Shown: positions 43,501 through 55,249, counted from the first letter of the stretch. The stretch is 64,000 bases of DNA from Cacajao melanocephalus (GCA_963573385.1 CAUYLG010039287.1:51621-115620); one strand, 5' to 3'. Made by a program: numbers and translations. The notes: generated by a model from the sequence alone, not told the origin.

Positions 43501-43587
43501 TTGAAAGAAGTGCATTAAGGAAGGTGTCAATACCTCCCTCCCACCCAAACTGGGGAAACTCGCTTTAACAATGATGCTCTTTCACCC
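37506..43587. other. LRCH2 intron 1, 5' third: repeat-poor, no gene seen
   Basis: Largely unique AT-rich DNA. MIR-like antisense text at about 39380-39600 (cacttaacctctctcaatct), a palindromic hAT-type element at about 40955-41145 (agaatcacctgggaagattt, ctgatttaattggtctaggg) and an old unidentified repeat at about 42000-42350 are the only repeats I recognise. Plus-strand frames at 38001-38439 start with non-ATG codons or change frame, and are not supported. Confidence 0.45.
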
Positions 43588-43659
43588 CTAACATCCCACC
43601 AGTTTCCATACATCCTTCAGGCAGCATTCCTCCCCTCCCATATTGCATGTTTTGCCCCT

Positions 43660-44300
43660 CACGTTCAGAACTGGCTGCCCCGACTTTGTCTGGCAGCCCC
43701 CGCGCATCCACCCAGACCTACAGAGTCCAACAACGCAGCCACGCAGCCACCCACTCCCGGCACCTCCTCGTTCACAGCCAGCTTCCCCTCCCCCCGTCCT
43801 GTCACCTGCTTGGGTGGTGTCCGTCAGGTCGTAGCTGCTGCCCGGGAAGTCTCGGAGTTTCCGACCACTGAGGCTCAGGATGCCGGAGTTGCCCGCCTCC
43901 TCCAGGGCCCGGTCCAGGCTCCTCACAGTGTGCTGAGGCTGCAGGCTCCCCGGGTTCCACTGCGGCCCGTTGGGGAACGGCTGACCGAAAAGAGTCGGTA
44001 CCGGGATGGGGACCACCAGGGTCCCGCCGCCGCCGCCGCCTCCCCCTCCGGCCCCGCCACCTCCCCCTCCGGCCGCGCCACCGCCACCGCTACTTCCACC
44101 TCCAGCACAACCACCGCCTCCACTGTTACCACCTCCTCCCTGACTCGCCGCCATGTTCCTGGGAGAGAGAATAGCCCCCGACAATACTGTCAGCCTGTGC
44201 CGGGAGTGTAGGATTTCTTAGGACGCATGCGCAGGCTGGGGGCGGGGTGGGGGGGCGTGGGCGAGGTAGAGGGTGGGAAGGAACCAGGGGGCGGGCTGGG
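43660..44300. promoter_or_regulatory. LRCH2: CpG-rich island over LRCH2 exon 1 and promoter
   Basis: GC-rich and dense in CpG compared with the AT-rich surroundings. It covers the first coding exon, the first donor and about 150 bp upstream, as expected for a broadly used promoter. Confidence 0.75.
43806..44154 (-). CDS. LRCH2: LRCH2 exon 1 (start codon, glycine-rich N-terminus)
   Basis: 349 nt of coding sequence, ending in phase 1 at GCAG|GTGACAGG. The start ATG at 44154-44152 has A at -3 and G at +4 (AGGAAC ATG G), a strong context. An upstream in-frame extension to 44184 would need a TTG start and is not used. The protein begins MAASQGGGGNSGGGGC. Residues 6-44 are almost entirely glycine, followed by TLVVPIPVPTLFGQPFPNG and the conserved HTVRSLDRALEEA and GILSLSGRKLRDFP segments that open the LRR region in LRCH proteins. 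The glycine tract is encoded by a GGN repeat and may vary in length. The long plus-strand frame across this exon is a GC-rich shadow. Confidence 0.95.
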
Positions 44301-44310
44301 AGGAGGTGTT
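44155..44310 (-). promoter_or_regulatory. LRCH2: LRCH2 proximal promoter: NRF1-like and Sp1-like sites
   Basis: An ACGCATGCGCA motif at 44223-44233 is one base off the NRF1 consensus. GGGGCGGGG at 44239-44247 and GGGGGCGGG at 44287-44295 are GC boxes. The first lies in a G-rich run (44238-44255) able to form a quadruplex on the plus (template) strand. There is no TATA box, as is usual for CpG promoters. The transcription start is inferred to lie between 44155 and about 44225. Confidence 0.6.
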
Positions 44311-47300
44311 GGATAGCGAAGAGATGATGTTTGAAAGTGCAGAACGCTTGCTTTAAGAAATGTATGCTAAGAAAAAGGATGCTAAATCCCGGTTCTGTTG
44401 CTTTGGGTACCAAAATCTTGCGAAGCGACACCAGGCGAGCTACAGGTCATCTGGGCTGTATGTCCCCAAATCTCTAAGTTGCTACACTGTTTCCGTTCTG
44501 CAAAACAGAAACAAATATGTGAGCTAGAGATGAAAGTAATTCGTTTCAGAATATACAGAAACAGCACTTAGGAGGGCTATGGGGCAGATTATTGAGACGC
44601 TTACTGCAAATGCTTCAGGAATCCTTTACCAGTGTTAGAGAAACACTGAGGAGTCATCTGGTGAAGAAAATGAGTGCAGTGTTGACTTTTGAGCATATAT
44701 GAATTTCTCCATAGTTTAGAATTCCAAAATAGGAAAAGATTTGTAAAATGTTTTCAAGGAAGTCTCTCGTTTCAATGTATGTAAGTCTCAGCCAGACTGT
44801 TGCCTTCCAAAACTTGGAAGAGTTATCCACATTCTGTTCTATCACTCTTTGAAGTTGTGCCAAGATCTCCAAAATATCTCTAGTTTCTTCTCATCGTGTC
44901 AGTATTGGCTGATGAAAATCTCTTTGATCATCGAACAGTCTTAAAGGTTATTTCTGAAATACAGGTTTTGTTTTTAGATGGAATTCTGAAGATTTAACCC
45001 TGGATATTATGAAGCCAATCAATTTTGAATTTTAGGAGTTCATTCCCAGAAACTGAAGACATTTTTAATATAGAAGACATAGAGAAGAAAGTTCAAAGTC
45101 CTTTATCAGGCATTCCAGGTGTCCATAATTTAACCCCAAGACTAGCCAGGTTTATCACCCAACCATTTAGGCCACTGCCATTTGTTTACCCACTACCCTC
45201 TCCACTCTCAATCACCATCATTCAAATATTTTTCACCAGTATTCAGTAAAGTTGCTGAATTAAACAGTCAGAATGCTTGGACATGTTCAGTTATCATTAA
45301 TTTGAATACCCTATGTATCTCTTTTACATCCATTTCAATTTGAGCAATGTGTCAACAGTCCTTTTTAAAGAGAAATCTTCACTTCAAAAAAATGTATCTG
45401 GCATAGGCTCTACTTTCTAAAAGAAAAAAGAAAATAATTACAACTTGTCTAAATTGCATTGTGGCTATACTGGTTAACTAAAATGATTATGTCATGAGAA
45501 ATTACATTCACCGTATGTGTGATCCAGAAGAAAGAAAACAATTAGGCTCTGTAAAGTGAATTAGCAAGTGAAATAAATTATTAAAACACACCAATGTCAA
45601 AAAGGCATGTTACACCTTATGCCTCAACTTCCTTATACCTTAAATCAAATTATTAATTAATAATTAATAATTAACTGAAAACTTCAGAATTAAGATGGAT
45701 AAGAAAGGACACTAAGTTCATTAGTTAGAGAAAAGATTACAAGAGAAAATATTTTAATAATTAGCCAATGAAAATGTTTGCAATTATTTAAAACAATATA
45801 TTGGACTCCAGGAAAAATATGTCCTCTCAGGATTCCTATCCAGTGAAAAAGGGCATGTACAGCCAAATATAAGAAGGAAAATAATTTTTCAAAAAGTTGA
45901 AAGATAGTCTAAGTTAAAAAATGGAATGCTTATTGAGTAAGCTATGTATACATGAAAATCAGACAAAATAACATTTTGTAGGGCTCTTTGACAAGAATAC
46001 CAAGGCCAAAAGAATTAGAAGAGAGGGCATAAAGTTTAGAAATTTATTCTGAACTTTAACTCCCTGTGTAATACTTGGGAAAATGGCTTAAAAGCTCAGG
46101 ACTTAAGTGTCTTCATAAGTAACAATAGAAAATAATAATAATAATAATAATATTTAAAAAGTGTTTGCTACTTGCCAGGGACTGCTTCGTATATATTTGT
46201 CAATCAATACTCATAACAACCTTGTAAAGTAGGTACTATTATTCTTCCATTTTATAGGTGAAGGAAAATAGTACATACCTCACATACGATTGTTGTAAGA
46301 ATAATAAAGTTATACATATAAAGTGACAGTCATAATACCTGACATTCATTCATTCATTTAATAAGAATTTAAGGAGCAATTACTCTGTGCCAGAAACTCT
46401 CCATGCCACTTAATACTATAGCATTGAACACTCAATAAGTGTTCATCTCTTTACTACACCTGTACTCCTTCAAAAACTAAAATAATAAAGAACATTCAAA
46501 ATGTAGGAAGCCAAGTAAAAAAATCAGTAAATTTCTTGATAATTGTGGGTAAAGACATATCTGACATATTGCATGAATTTTTTTTGCTGCAGTCTATACT
46601 AGAGGATATTTTACACTGGTTACCACTCCAGTGCGATCCCTGAAATGACACATTGGTAATTGGTTGAACTACAGCCAGCAGTCAGAATTATCCAAGTCAA
46701 ACTTACAAAATGTATGTTGGTAAGTCACCAACTATATGGCATATACCAAAGATTATACAAAGAGAACGGGGGAAAATACGGGAGTTTTGAACAAAACATA
46801 CAGCCTCTATTAAATCACTGGCAGACTCCAAATGTAATTTCTGTTCAAAAGAACTCTAGAGAGGATTTCTGAAATTCCAGGCCAGTTTATAGTGCTGCTA
46901 TTCTAAACAAACACTTATTAATATATGGAGAAAGAAAGGCATAACCTAATGTCCAAAGCTACAAATTCTATTGAAGGTCAAGATTATTGGGCTAAAGTAC
47001 AGGATGTTCTTACTAATCTGTAAATAAACCAAATGTGAGATATGCTTTAGCACAGGATTCAGAAAAAGGCAACAAACTTGGAGATTAAATAGCTCAAAGT
47101 ATATTATGAATTTTTTAAAAATCTGGATCAAAACCCAGGAAAGAAACATGAAAATCTCTGTAGTCTATTTTTTGAAAACATCAGCTCAATTAAATGTTAA
47201 CTTTAGGGGAAAAAGTGAAATGTTGGTCGTCATCAACACATGTATCAAAAACCTGAGAAAACATGTTGGTTTATCCCATACTAAACTATTGGAGTGAGCT

Positions 47301-48009
47301 GCAGCTGGAATGAGACATGCAGTTCTGCTCATTCCAATCTCAGCACAGTCTTGAATTAGAGAAAGCCTTGAGAAATGCATATAAAATGATTAGAGATAAG
47401 AAGGAGGAGGAAACTCACTTGGCCCTCCTCTATCTAGTAACTTGATCTTCGGTCTCTTCCAAAATCCCTGTCCCTTCATGGGGTCTTGTAAAGGACTATA
47501 CATTAATGTATTTTAGCATAATTTACAAAATACTATATACAGCATCTCTGATCCTCCTTCACCTATCAGTTCTTGATTCTGCCTTTGCAGATAATCCTTT
47601 GTCCTACTTTAACCAATCCTAACAAACTCATTAATCCCAAAGTTAATATTGATTAACTCAAAAAGCATTTGGACAAATGTATGCATGATCAGTATTACTT
47701 AAAAGAAGCTGTTACATACCTAGTCTTCAATGTTGATGTCAGCAAGCACCATTATCCTCCATCTCGGTTAGAACTTCTGCCCTGACATTTTAAAAATGTG
47801 AGATGTTAGACAAGTCACTTAGCCTCTCAAAATCTCAGATTCCTCATCTATAAACCAGAGATCATAACATTCTTAACTATCCTTAGGACTGTAGTAAGAA
47901 TTATATGAGATAATTACATTAAGTGACTAGCTTATTAATGATTATTTTCAATGGTTCTAGTTCATTTTGCCAATAGGACACTTATCTGAGTGGAACATGA
48001 GTTAACAGC
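44311..48009. other. intergenic region upstream of LRCH2, no gene seen
   Basis: AT-rich. An AAT microsatellite at about 46131-46152, MIR-like text at about 46160-46290 (+) and about 47770-47940 (-, cacttagcctctcaaaatct) and L2-like text at about 46345-46440. Frames of 60-74 codons (45025, 46660, 47106) lack domains. Confidence 0.45.
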
Positions 48010-48201
48010 ATGGCAGTTCTTAAATTCTTCTATACTGTTGTGCTACTAGCACTAATAGGCACTTCCTTCAGTGCTACTGTTGAGGCTATATCCTTGCCAA
48101 TTCACCCCAAGTTCTTGCCTCCCCTAACCGTATCCTTGTCAATTCACCCCAAGTTCCTGCCTCCCCTAACCATTGTGTTTCTCTATAAACAGGTAACCTG
48201 A
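48010..48201 (+). CDS. candidate small secreted peptide with 14-residue tandem repeat
   Basis: 63 codons plus stop. I do not recognise the protein. The ATG has A at -3 and G at +4. Residues 1-22 read like a signal peptide (MAVLKFFYTVVLLALIGTSF then SA, predicted cut after Ala22 or Ala26). The mature part is two copies of a 14-residue unit, SLPIHPKFLPPLTV (28-41) and SLSIHPKFLPPLTI (42-55), encoded by a 42-bp tandem duplication that keeps the frame. CAG|GTAACC at 48192/48193 is a plausible splice donor in phase 0, so the ORF may be a first coding exon rather than a complete gene. It lies 3.8 kb upstream of LRCH2 on the opposite strand. A CCAAT sequence is present at about 47970. It may be a chance ORF: there is no homology evidence. 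Confidence 0.35.
   Translation: MAVLKFFYTVVLLALIGTSFSATVEAISLPIHPKFLPPLTVSLSIHPKFLPPLTIVFLYKQVT
48089..48172 (+). repeat. 42-bp tandem duplication inside the small ORF
   Basis: Units 48089-48130 and 48131-48172, each starting tatccttg and containing caattcaccccaagttc, differ at three positions. The period is a multiple of three. Confidence 0.92.
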
Positions 48202-48609
48202 CTCCAATTTCTGCTTACTGCCTGCAATGCAATCCCAGATTTTGACCTCTGTGTTTCTAGTATTTTAACCTGATATCGTTAAATTTATTTAAATATATGT
48301 TCCAAATCCTTCTTTAAAATATGTCTTAAATGTCTGTTGTGTAAGTGGCATGGGTCTGTTAGAAATTTTGAAGAGTTTTCTTATTAGAGTAGTATGTGAA
48401 AATGCAGATTGTTGAATTTTGCCAGTTTAGCTTGGTCAAAGGAAAGTAAGTAAAACATCACACAAAATTACTGTAAACTTGTTATGTCCAATTAGAAAAC
48501 ATAATGTTGAGGAAGATTTTTAATCTTCGTTAGGATTACATTGGAAAATCTACTCTTCATATGTAAGCATGGAAACACTCCGGCTATGATGTATAAACAT
48601 GGAAAAACA
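48202..48609. other. intergenic, no gene seen
   Basis: AT-rich, with no recognised repeat. Any second exon of the small ORF is not evident here. Confidence 0.4.
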
Positions 48610-49190
48610 CCTGGTTTGGAGATGATTTGCCCCCTCAAAAACTCATGTTGAAATTTGATACCAAATGTGGTGGTGTTGGGAGGTAGGAGGCCTACTGGGA
48701 GGTGTTTGGGTCAGGGGGCAGAACTTTCATGAATGTCTTGGTGCTGTTTTTGGTCTTAGTGCGTTTTCAGTCTCTTGAGACTGGAATAGTTCCAGAGAGA
48801 GCAGGTTGTTATAGAGCAATTTTCTTCCTCCTTTTTGGTTCTCTTCTTCCCACTGACCATTTCCCCTTGACCTTCTCTGCTATGTTTTGGCCTATCACTT
48901 GTCCCTCACCAGAAGCCCAGCAGATGTCAGCACCATGCTTCTTGTATTTAGCTCCACTTGTAAAACCATGAGCTAAATAAACCTCTTTTCTTTATAAATT
49001 ATCCAGTGTCGACTGGGCTTGATGGCTCACACCTAAAATGCTAGTGCTTTGGGAGTCTAAGGTGGGAGGATTGAGGCCAGGAGTTCGAGACCAGCCTGGG
49101 CAACATAGCGAGACCCTATCTCTAAAAGAAAAAAAAATGTACCCAGTCTCAGATATTCTGTTACAACAACACAAAACAGTCTAACACCAT
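48610..49190 (+). mobile_element. solo MaLR LTR (MST/MLT1-type) split by an Alu monomer
   Basis: tggtggtgttgggaggtagg, accatgcttcttgtatttag, ctaaataaacctcttttctt and terminal acaaaacagtctaacacc match the LTR order. The monomer at 49010-49137 interrupts its 3' part. Confidence 0.78.
49010..49137 (+). repeat. Alu-like left monomer (FLAM-type)
   Basis: ctgggcttgatggctcacac to ccctatctctaaaagaaaaa, about 128 bp, monomer length. Confidence 0.75.
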
Positions 49191-49363
49191 GTCATATACC
49201 TTTTTGGGCAAGTGTGTCTTTTATATCTTCCTCTTCTTGTAATATGAGAGACAGAACAATGAAATAGGGTCTTTTCAAGTAAAATCCAAATTCCTAAAAG
49301 TAAAACCTAAGTATTGATCATACTACCTTTAAGCAGGCATAATAAAGTGTATAAGATGAAGGC

Positions 49364-49652
49364 TAGGGGCAAGTGTGGAGGCTCATGCCTGTAATCCTAA
49401 GTTTGTGAGGTGGAGGAAAGAGGATCCTTGAGCTCAGGAGATCAAGACCAGCCCTGGCAACATAGTGAAACCCTGCCTCCACAACAAATAAATAAATAAA
49501 TAAATAGCCAGAAACAGTGATGTGCACCTGTCGTCCCAGCTACTCAGGAGGCTGAGATGGGAGGATCTCTTGAGCCTAGAAGTTCCAGGCTGAGTAAGCC
49601 CTAGTTACTCCACTGCACTCTAGCCTGGGCAACAGAAGGAAAAAAAAAAAGA
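49364..49652 (+). repeat. Alu (AluJ-like)
   Basis: Diverged dimer with an aaataaataaataaataaat middle linker and a short A-tail. Confidence 0.85.
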
Positions 49653-49917
49653 AGATTGGAATGAAATGTTGAATAATCCTGTTGGGCATCTATGAAAGTC
49701 TAATCATGTTTTTTTACTTTAAAATTGGCTTCAATCTTCATCATTCTATATAGGATTTACTTCATGTAACGTTGACTGGTTTACAAGTTTGGGTTTTTTA
49801 GTTTATCTTCCTCAGTCGAATAAACTTATGACATGAATTTCTGTTGGACTGCTATGAGGCATCACCTAATGGCAATGCACCCAAATTACAAGGGTTTTCT
49901 TTGTTTTGCTTTTGGGG

Positions 49918-50211
49918 GTTTTTCTGAGACAGGGTCTGGCTCTGTCACCCAGGCTGTAGTGCAGTAGTGCAATCTCAGTGGCTCACTGCAACCTCCACCT
50001 CTAGGGCTCAAGCCATTCTCCCACCTTAGCCTCCCAAGTAGCTGGGGCTACAAGCACCCACCACCAAATCCGGATAATTTTTGCACTTTTTGTAGAGCTG
50101 GGGTTTCACCACGTTTCCCAGCCTGGTCTCAAAGTCCTGAGCTCAGGCAATCTGACTACAACAGACTCAAAAAGTGCTGGGACTATAGAAGTGAGCTATT
50201 GTGCCCAGCCA
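49918..50211 (-). repeat. Alu, antisense
   Basis: gagacagggtctggctctgt to ctattgtgcccagcc; full dimer, diverged. Confidence 0.88.
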
Positions 50212-50264
50212 CAAAGCCTCGTTTGTTTCGTTTGGTGAATGATGAAATTTATTTTAAAGTCTAA

Positions 50265-50622
<358 letters not shown>

Positions 50623-51379
50623 AAAATCCAGTTTTTCTATTTGGTGACAAGATTTGCTTCTTCTTGACCATGGGCTACATTCATGACCCTAAATAGCCTA
50701 TTAGTAGAGAATATGTGAACAAATATTGCAGAGTATTTTAAATGTGTTTTGTTTTGGTGAGGCAGTCAGAAATTCCAGCTTTCACTTACATTACAGGTTT
50801 AGGTTGGCAATGATAACCTTCAAGAGGATACTTATTTCTGCTTAAGTACATTGTCTACATTTATGGTATGATTCCACAAAGTAGGAAAAAATACATTGGT
50901 TGTTATGTTCTCATGTTTCACACTGCCAGGTGTAATTAAGGTAGAAGACTAATATACTTTCCCCCTCTTTTATGGTTTTAAAAGTATCTTTATTAAAAGG
51001 GTTAACCCTAGTCATTAAATAATGGAGTAGATAATTCTAAGGTACTAATTAGTAAAAGACTAGGTTCTTCTTGATGAACTCATCTACTTCTTCCATATTG
51101 TATATCTCAAAGCACTCCTTAATAAAACCTGCTATTTAAACACCTCTACTTAGATGAAAACCTTTTATTTCAGGACACGTACATAAAGTTTCAGAAGAGC
51201 TTAAAATTTTCTTAGCTGCCAATGGCTCTTCTATTGGTGGTAAGCGATAGTGTTTTGAGAGGGTAGCAAAACTACAAACATAAATGTACCACACTGTTTG
51301 ACCTCTGTTAAAGTATGTCCTTAAATGCTTAGTAACAGACAAAATGGACTCCTTGTGGTTAACTGAGGTGAATTAAAAC
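50623..51379. other. intergenic, no gene seen
   Basis: No recognised repeat. The minus-strand 68-codon frame at 51136-51342 has no domain. Confidence 0.4.
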
Positions 51380-51725
51380 AGAACCAGGTGACCATGGCTG
51401 GTGAGAGAGCAATCACTTACACTGTTCTCAGAAAGTATCACAGAACCTCACTTTCTACAATCAAGCCAAACTAGTTCTATTGTTGGTGCCAAGATAAACT
51501 GCAGACAGATTACCCCTCCCCACACTGTTTGAAAGAATAGTCTAACAGACTTCTAGATTGGAACTTTTAAACCAACCAATCAGAATTCACCTGCCCTGGA
51601 CAATCAGGAATCAGTTGTCTCAACCAATCAGCACTTGACTGTGTCAACCAATCAGAACTAAGCAAGTTTGAATCCTTCATTTGCATAAATGGACCTTATT
51701 GTGAACCTTGGCTGGAATTTTTGCT
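51380..51725 (+). repeat. LTR-like segment carrying a CCAAT array
   Basis: The combination of repeated aaccaatcag boxes, tttgcataaatggacc and ttgtgaaccttggctgg suggests an LTR of uncertain family. The end near 51725 abuts an Alu. Confidence 0.4.
51573..51668 (+). promoter_or_regulatory. four CCAAT-type (NF-Y-like) motifs at exact 24-bp spacing
   Basis: caatcag occurs at 51577, 51601, 51625 and 51649. Three of the four have the full ccaatcag box; the second reads acaatcag. Each sits in a 24-bp unit. NF-Y binding is inferred from the motif. Confidence 0.55.
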
Positions 51726-51740
51726 ATGACAGACAAACTC

Positions 51741-52040
<300 letters not shown>

Positions 52041-52050
52041 AAAAAACCAC

Positions 52051-52380
52051 AAACTTGCAGGGGCATGGATGAAGCTGGAAGCCATTATCCTCAGCAAACT
52101 AATGCAGAAACAGAAAACCAAACACTGTGTGTTCTTACTTATAAGTGGGAGCTGAACAATGAGAACACATGGAGGGGAACAACACTCACTGGGGCCTGTC
52201 AAGGGAGGGTGGGTGGGGAGAGGATTAGGGAAAAGAGCTAATGCATGTTGGGCTTAATACCTAGGTGATTGGTTGATAGGTACAGCAAACTGCCATGGCA
52301 CACGTTTACCTATGTATGAAACCTGCACATCCTGCACATGTACTCTGAAAATTAAAAATATTGACAATAATAAAATAAAT
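52051..52380 (+). mobile_element. L1 3' end
   Basis: gaaaaccaaacactgtgtgt, gaacaatgagaacacatgga and aaactgccatggcacacgtt are L1 3' UTR text, in plus orientation. 5'-truncated. Confidence 0.88.
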
Positions 52381-52397
52381 GAAGAAACACAAACTTA

Positions 52398-52692
52398 CCA
52401 GGTGCAGTGGCTTATGCCTGCAATCCCAACACTTTGGGAGGCCAAAGCAGGAGGATTGCTTGAGCCCAGGAGTTCAAGACCAGCCTGGGCAAAGTCCTCT
52501 TCATCTCTACCAAAAAATTAAAAATTTAACCAGGTATGGTGGCATGTGCCTACAATCCCAGCTACTGGGAAGGCTGAGGTGGGAGGATCCCTTGAGCCCA
52601 GGAGTTTGAGGCTGAGTGAGCTATGAACATGCCATTGCACTCCAGCCTGGGAAACAGAGTGAGACCCTGACTCAAATACACACACACACAAA
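52398..52692 (+). repeat. Alu
   Basis: accaggtgcagtggcttatg to ccctgactcaaatac, with a CA-type tail. Confidence 0.9.
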
Positions 52693-52914
52693 CTCTCTCT
52701 TTCTTCTCTGGAACACACCTTCATTTTACACCAAAATCCATATATCCCCTGTTTGCCAACTGTTCACTGGAATAAAGTCTCTTTGCTCCAAATTCCTTTT
52801 CAGAGAACTTCTGTTCACATTACTAACATCTCCACTGCCATAACCTTAATTCAAGTCACTATTTTTTCTGGACGACTACAGTAACCTCCTAATTTAGGCC
52901 TTTTTGCTTCTACC

Positions 52915-53110
52915 CCTCTGCCACTTAATAACTATGTGGCTTTGGGCAAGTACTTAACTTCTCTGTGCCTCTGTTTCTTCATCTGAAAACTAGGAATGAT
53001 AATGCTACCCACTTGATAGGAATATTGAGAGGATTAGAATTAGTTAATATAAGTACAACACCTGAAAGAGCTTATGGCACATAGTAAATACTCAAAGAAT
53101 GACAGCTAGT
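52915..53110 (-). repeat. MIR (SINE), antisense
   Basis: ctgccacttaataactatgt, tctctgtgcctctgtttctt and cttatggcacatagtaaata match the reverse-oriented MIR. Confidence 0.75.
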
Positions 53111-53114
53111 ATTA

Positions 53115-53630
53115 AAGGTAAATTAACTCTCTTAATTCCACAAGAGTCTTGTGAAGCAGGATTTTTTTTTTTTTTTTTTTTTTTGAGACAAGGTCTTGCT
53201 CTGTTGCTCAGGCTGGAGTACAGTGGCACAATCACGGCTCACTGCAGCCTCAACCTCGCAGGCTCAAATGATCCTCCCACCTCAGCCTCCTGAGTAGCTG
53301 AGACTGTAAGTTTGCACCACCACATGGCTAATTTTTGTATTTTTTGTAGAGATGGGGATTCACCACATTGCCCATGCTGCTCTCGAACTCGTGGGCTCAA
53401 GCAATCCTCCCACCTCAGTCTCCCAAAGTGTTGGGATTACAGGTGTGAAACACCACGCCCAGCCACTGGCATCATTATTATCTCCATTTTGTAAGTGAGG
53501 AAACTACAGTTCAGAGAAGTTAAGTAATTTGTCTAAGGTTTCAGCTGAGAAGTGGCAAAGCAAAAATTTTAACAGAAGCATGCCTGACTTCTAAACCCAG
53601 TTTCTAAACCACTATAACTCCTGGCAGTTA
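53115..53630 (+). repeat. MIR (SINE) split by an antisense Alu
   Basis: The right part (ttatctccattttgtaagtg, cagttcagagaagttaagta) is MIR text. The left part before the Alu is weaker. The pair of MIRs faces away from the antisense copy at 52915. Confidence 0.55.
53162..53464 (-). repeat. Alu, antisense
   Basis: A run of about 22 T, then gagacaaggtcttgctctgt to accacgcccagcc. Confidence 0.92.
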
Positions 53631-54100
53631 TCCATCTGCATTAGTGACTTTTCGCAGCTCAAAAATTCTTAGTTACTTAACTCCTTCCAAGCTATCCCCA
53701 TGTAGTAGTGATTGCCAATTGCTAAGTGCTGCCTGGTTAACTTAAGTAAAATTACTAAGTTTACTCGTTAACAACTTCCATTAAACTTGAAATCAACCTG
53801 CTTTTGTATATACAGTTAAATAGACTGGCTTCTTTTTTAAAGTATCATAAACCTAAGATTATCACAACCTTTTTCAAGGTATTTTCTTCATTATGAAAAC
53901 CTACTCATAAACCTGGTTCCCAAATACAACCATTTGGTTGTATTTGGTGATGATATTTTTACATATTTGGTTCTAGGTTCTACTAATAGCACAAATTATT
54001 ATTTTATTCATTACCTATTTTATTTATAATTATTATAAGCATTTATTTTTATTGTGATATACTCTTTACAGATATTATAACCATATACTATATACTATAT
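53631..54100. other. intergenic, no gene seen
   Basis: AT-rich unique sequence. Confidence 0.4.
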
Positions 54101-54102
54101 AA

Positions 54103-54612
54103 CAGCAGTCTTCAACCTTTTTGGCACCGAGGACGGGTTTCATGGAAGACAATTTTTCCACAAACCAGTTGGTGGTGGCAGGGGGATGGTTTCAGGATGA
54201 TTCAAGCACATTACATTTATTGTAAACTTTGTTTCTATTATTATTACATAGTAATATATAATGAAATATAGAATTTACCGTAATGTAGAATCAGTGGGAG
54301 CCCTGAGCTTGTTTTCCTGCAAATAGTTGATCCCATCTGGGGTGATGGGAGACAGCGACAGATCATCAGACATTAGATTCTCTTAAGGAGTGTACAACCT
54401 AGATCCCTTGCAAGTGCAGTTCACAATAGGGCTCATGCTGCTATGAGACTCTAATGCTGCCACTGATCTGACAGGAGGCGGAGCTCTGGTGTAATGCAAG
54501 TGATGGGGTGCAGCTGTAAATATAGATGAAACTTCGCTCACTCACCAGCCACTTACTTCCTGTTATGTGGCCAGTACCAGTTCATCACCCAGGGCTTTGG
54601 GACCCCTACTAT
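54103..54612 (+). mobile_element. MER1-like hAT-Charlie non-autonomous transposon
   Basis: cagtcttcaacctttttggc, catggaagacaatttttcca, gtgggagccctgagcttgtt and a terminal ggctttgggacccctac match the MER1/Charlie layout. Confidence 0.7.
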
Positions 54613-54826
54613 ATGATATGTGCTATCCTACAATACATAATCATATACTACTTTACCTGTGCATTTATTATTGGCTACTTCAGTTCTTACCAATATTCCT
54701 TTATTATGCATAACCTTGTTATTAAGATATCATGAAAAAACATTTTTATTTATATTTCTGTATTCTATACTTCAAGAAGATCAGTTAATCATAGAGTAGA
54801 AATATATGCATATATACATACACACA

Positions 54827-55096
54827 CATTTATTTATTTATTGAGACAGGGTCTTGCTCTGTTGCTCAGGCTAGAGTACAGTGACATTAACACAGCTCAC
54901 TGTAGCCTTGACCTCCAGGGCTCAAACTATCCTCTTTCCTCAGCTTCCCAAGTAGCGGGCACCACAGGCACATACTACCATGCCAGGCTAATTTTTTATT
55001 TTTTGTAGAGACAGGTCTCATCATGTTGCCAAGGCTGGTCTCAAACTCGTGGACTCAAATGATCCTCCTACCTAGGCCTCCCAAAATGCTGGGATG
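54827..55096 (-). repeat. Alu, antisense, 3' monomer end missing
   Basis: tttatttattgagacagggt to aatgctgggatg. Confidence 0.87.
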
Positions 55097-55225
55097 AAAT
55101 ATTTTAAAATATTTTAATAAGTGTTTCCGAATTTCTTTCCAAAAGGTTTGTACCAATTTATATTGTCAACAATAATATATGCAAGAACATTGTCAGCGCT
55201 GGGTATGTTAAGTTTTTTAACACTT
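55097..55225 (-). mobile_element. small antisense L1 fragment
   Basis: gtttgtaccaatttatattg resembles reverse-oriented L1 ORF2 text. Short and degraded. Confidence 0.45.
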
Positions 55226-55249
55226 TTACTATACTATACATGACCCAAA

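Noticed and set aside
44155..44184. N-terminal extension of LRCH2 upstream of the ATG at 44154
   Set aside because: It would need a TTG start; the ATG at 44154 has a strong context and family-like N-terminus.
43810..44211. 133-codon plus-strand ORF across LRCH2 exon 1 (Ser/Thr/Pro-rich)
   Set aside because: It is the complement of the GGN glycine repeat and GC-rich exon; composition-driven, starts with Met but has no domain or splice support.
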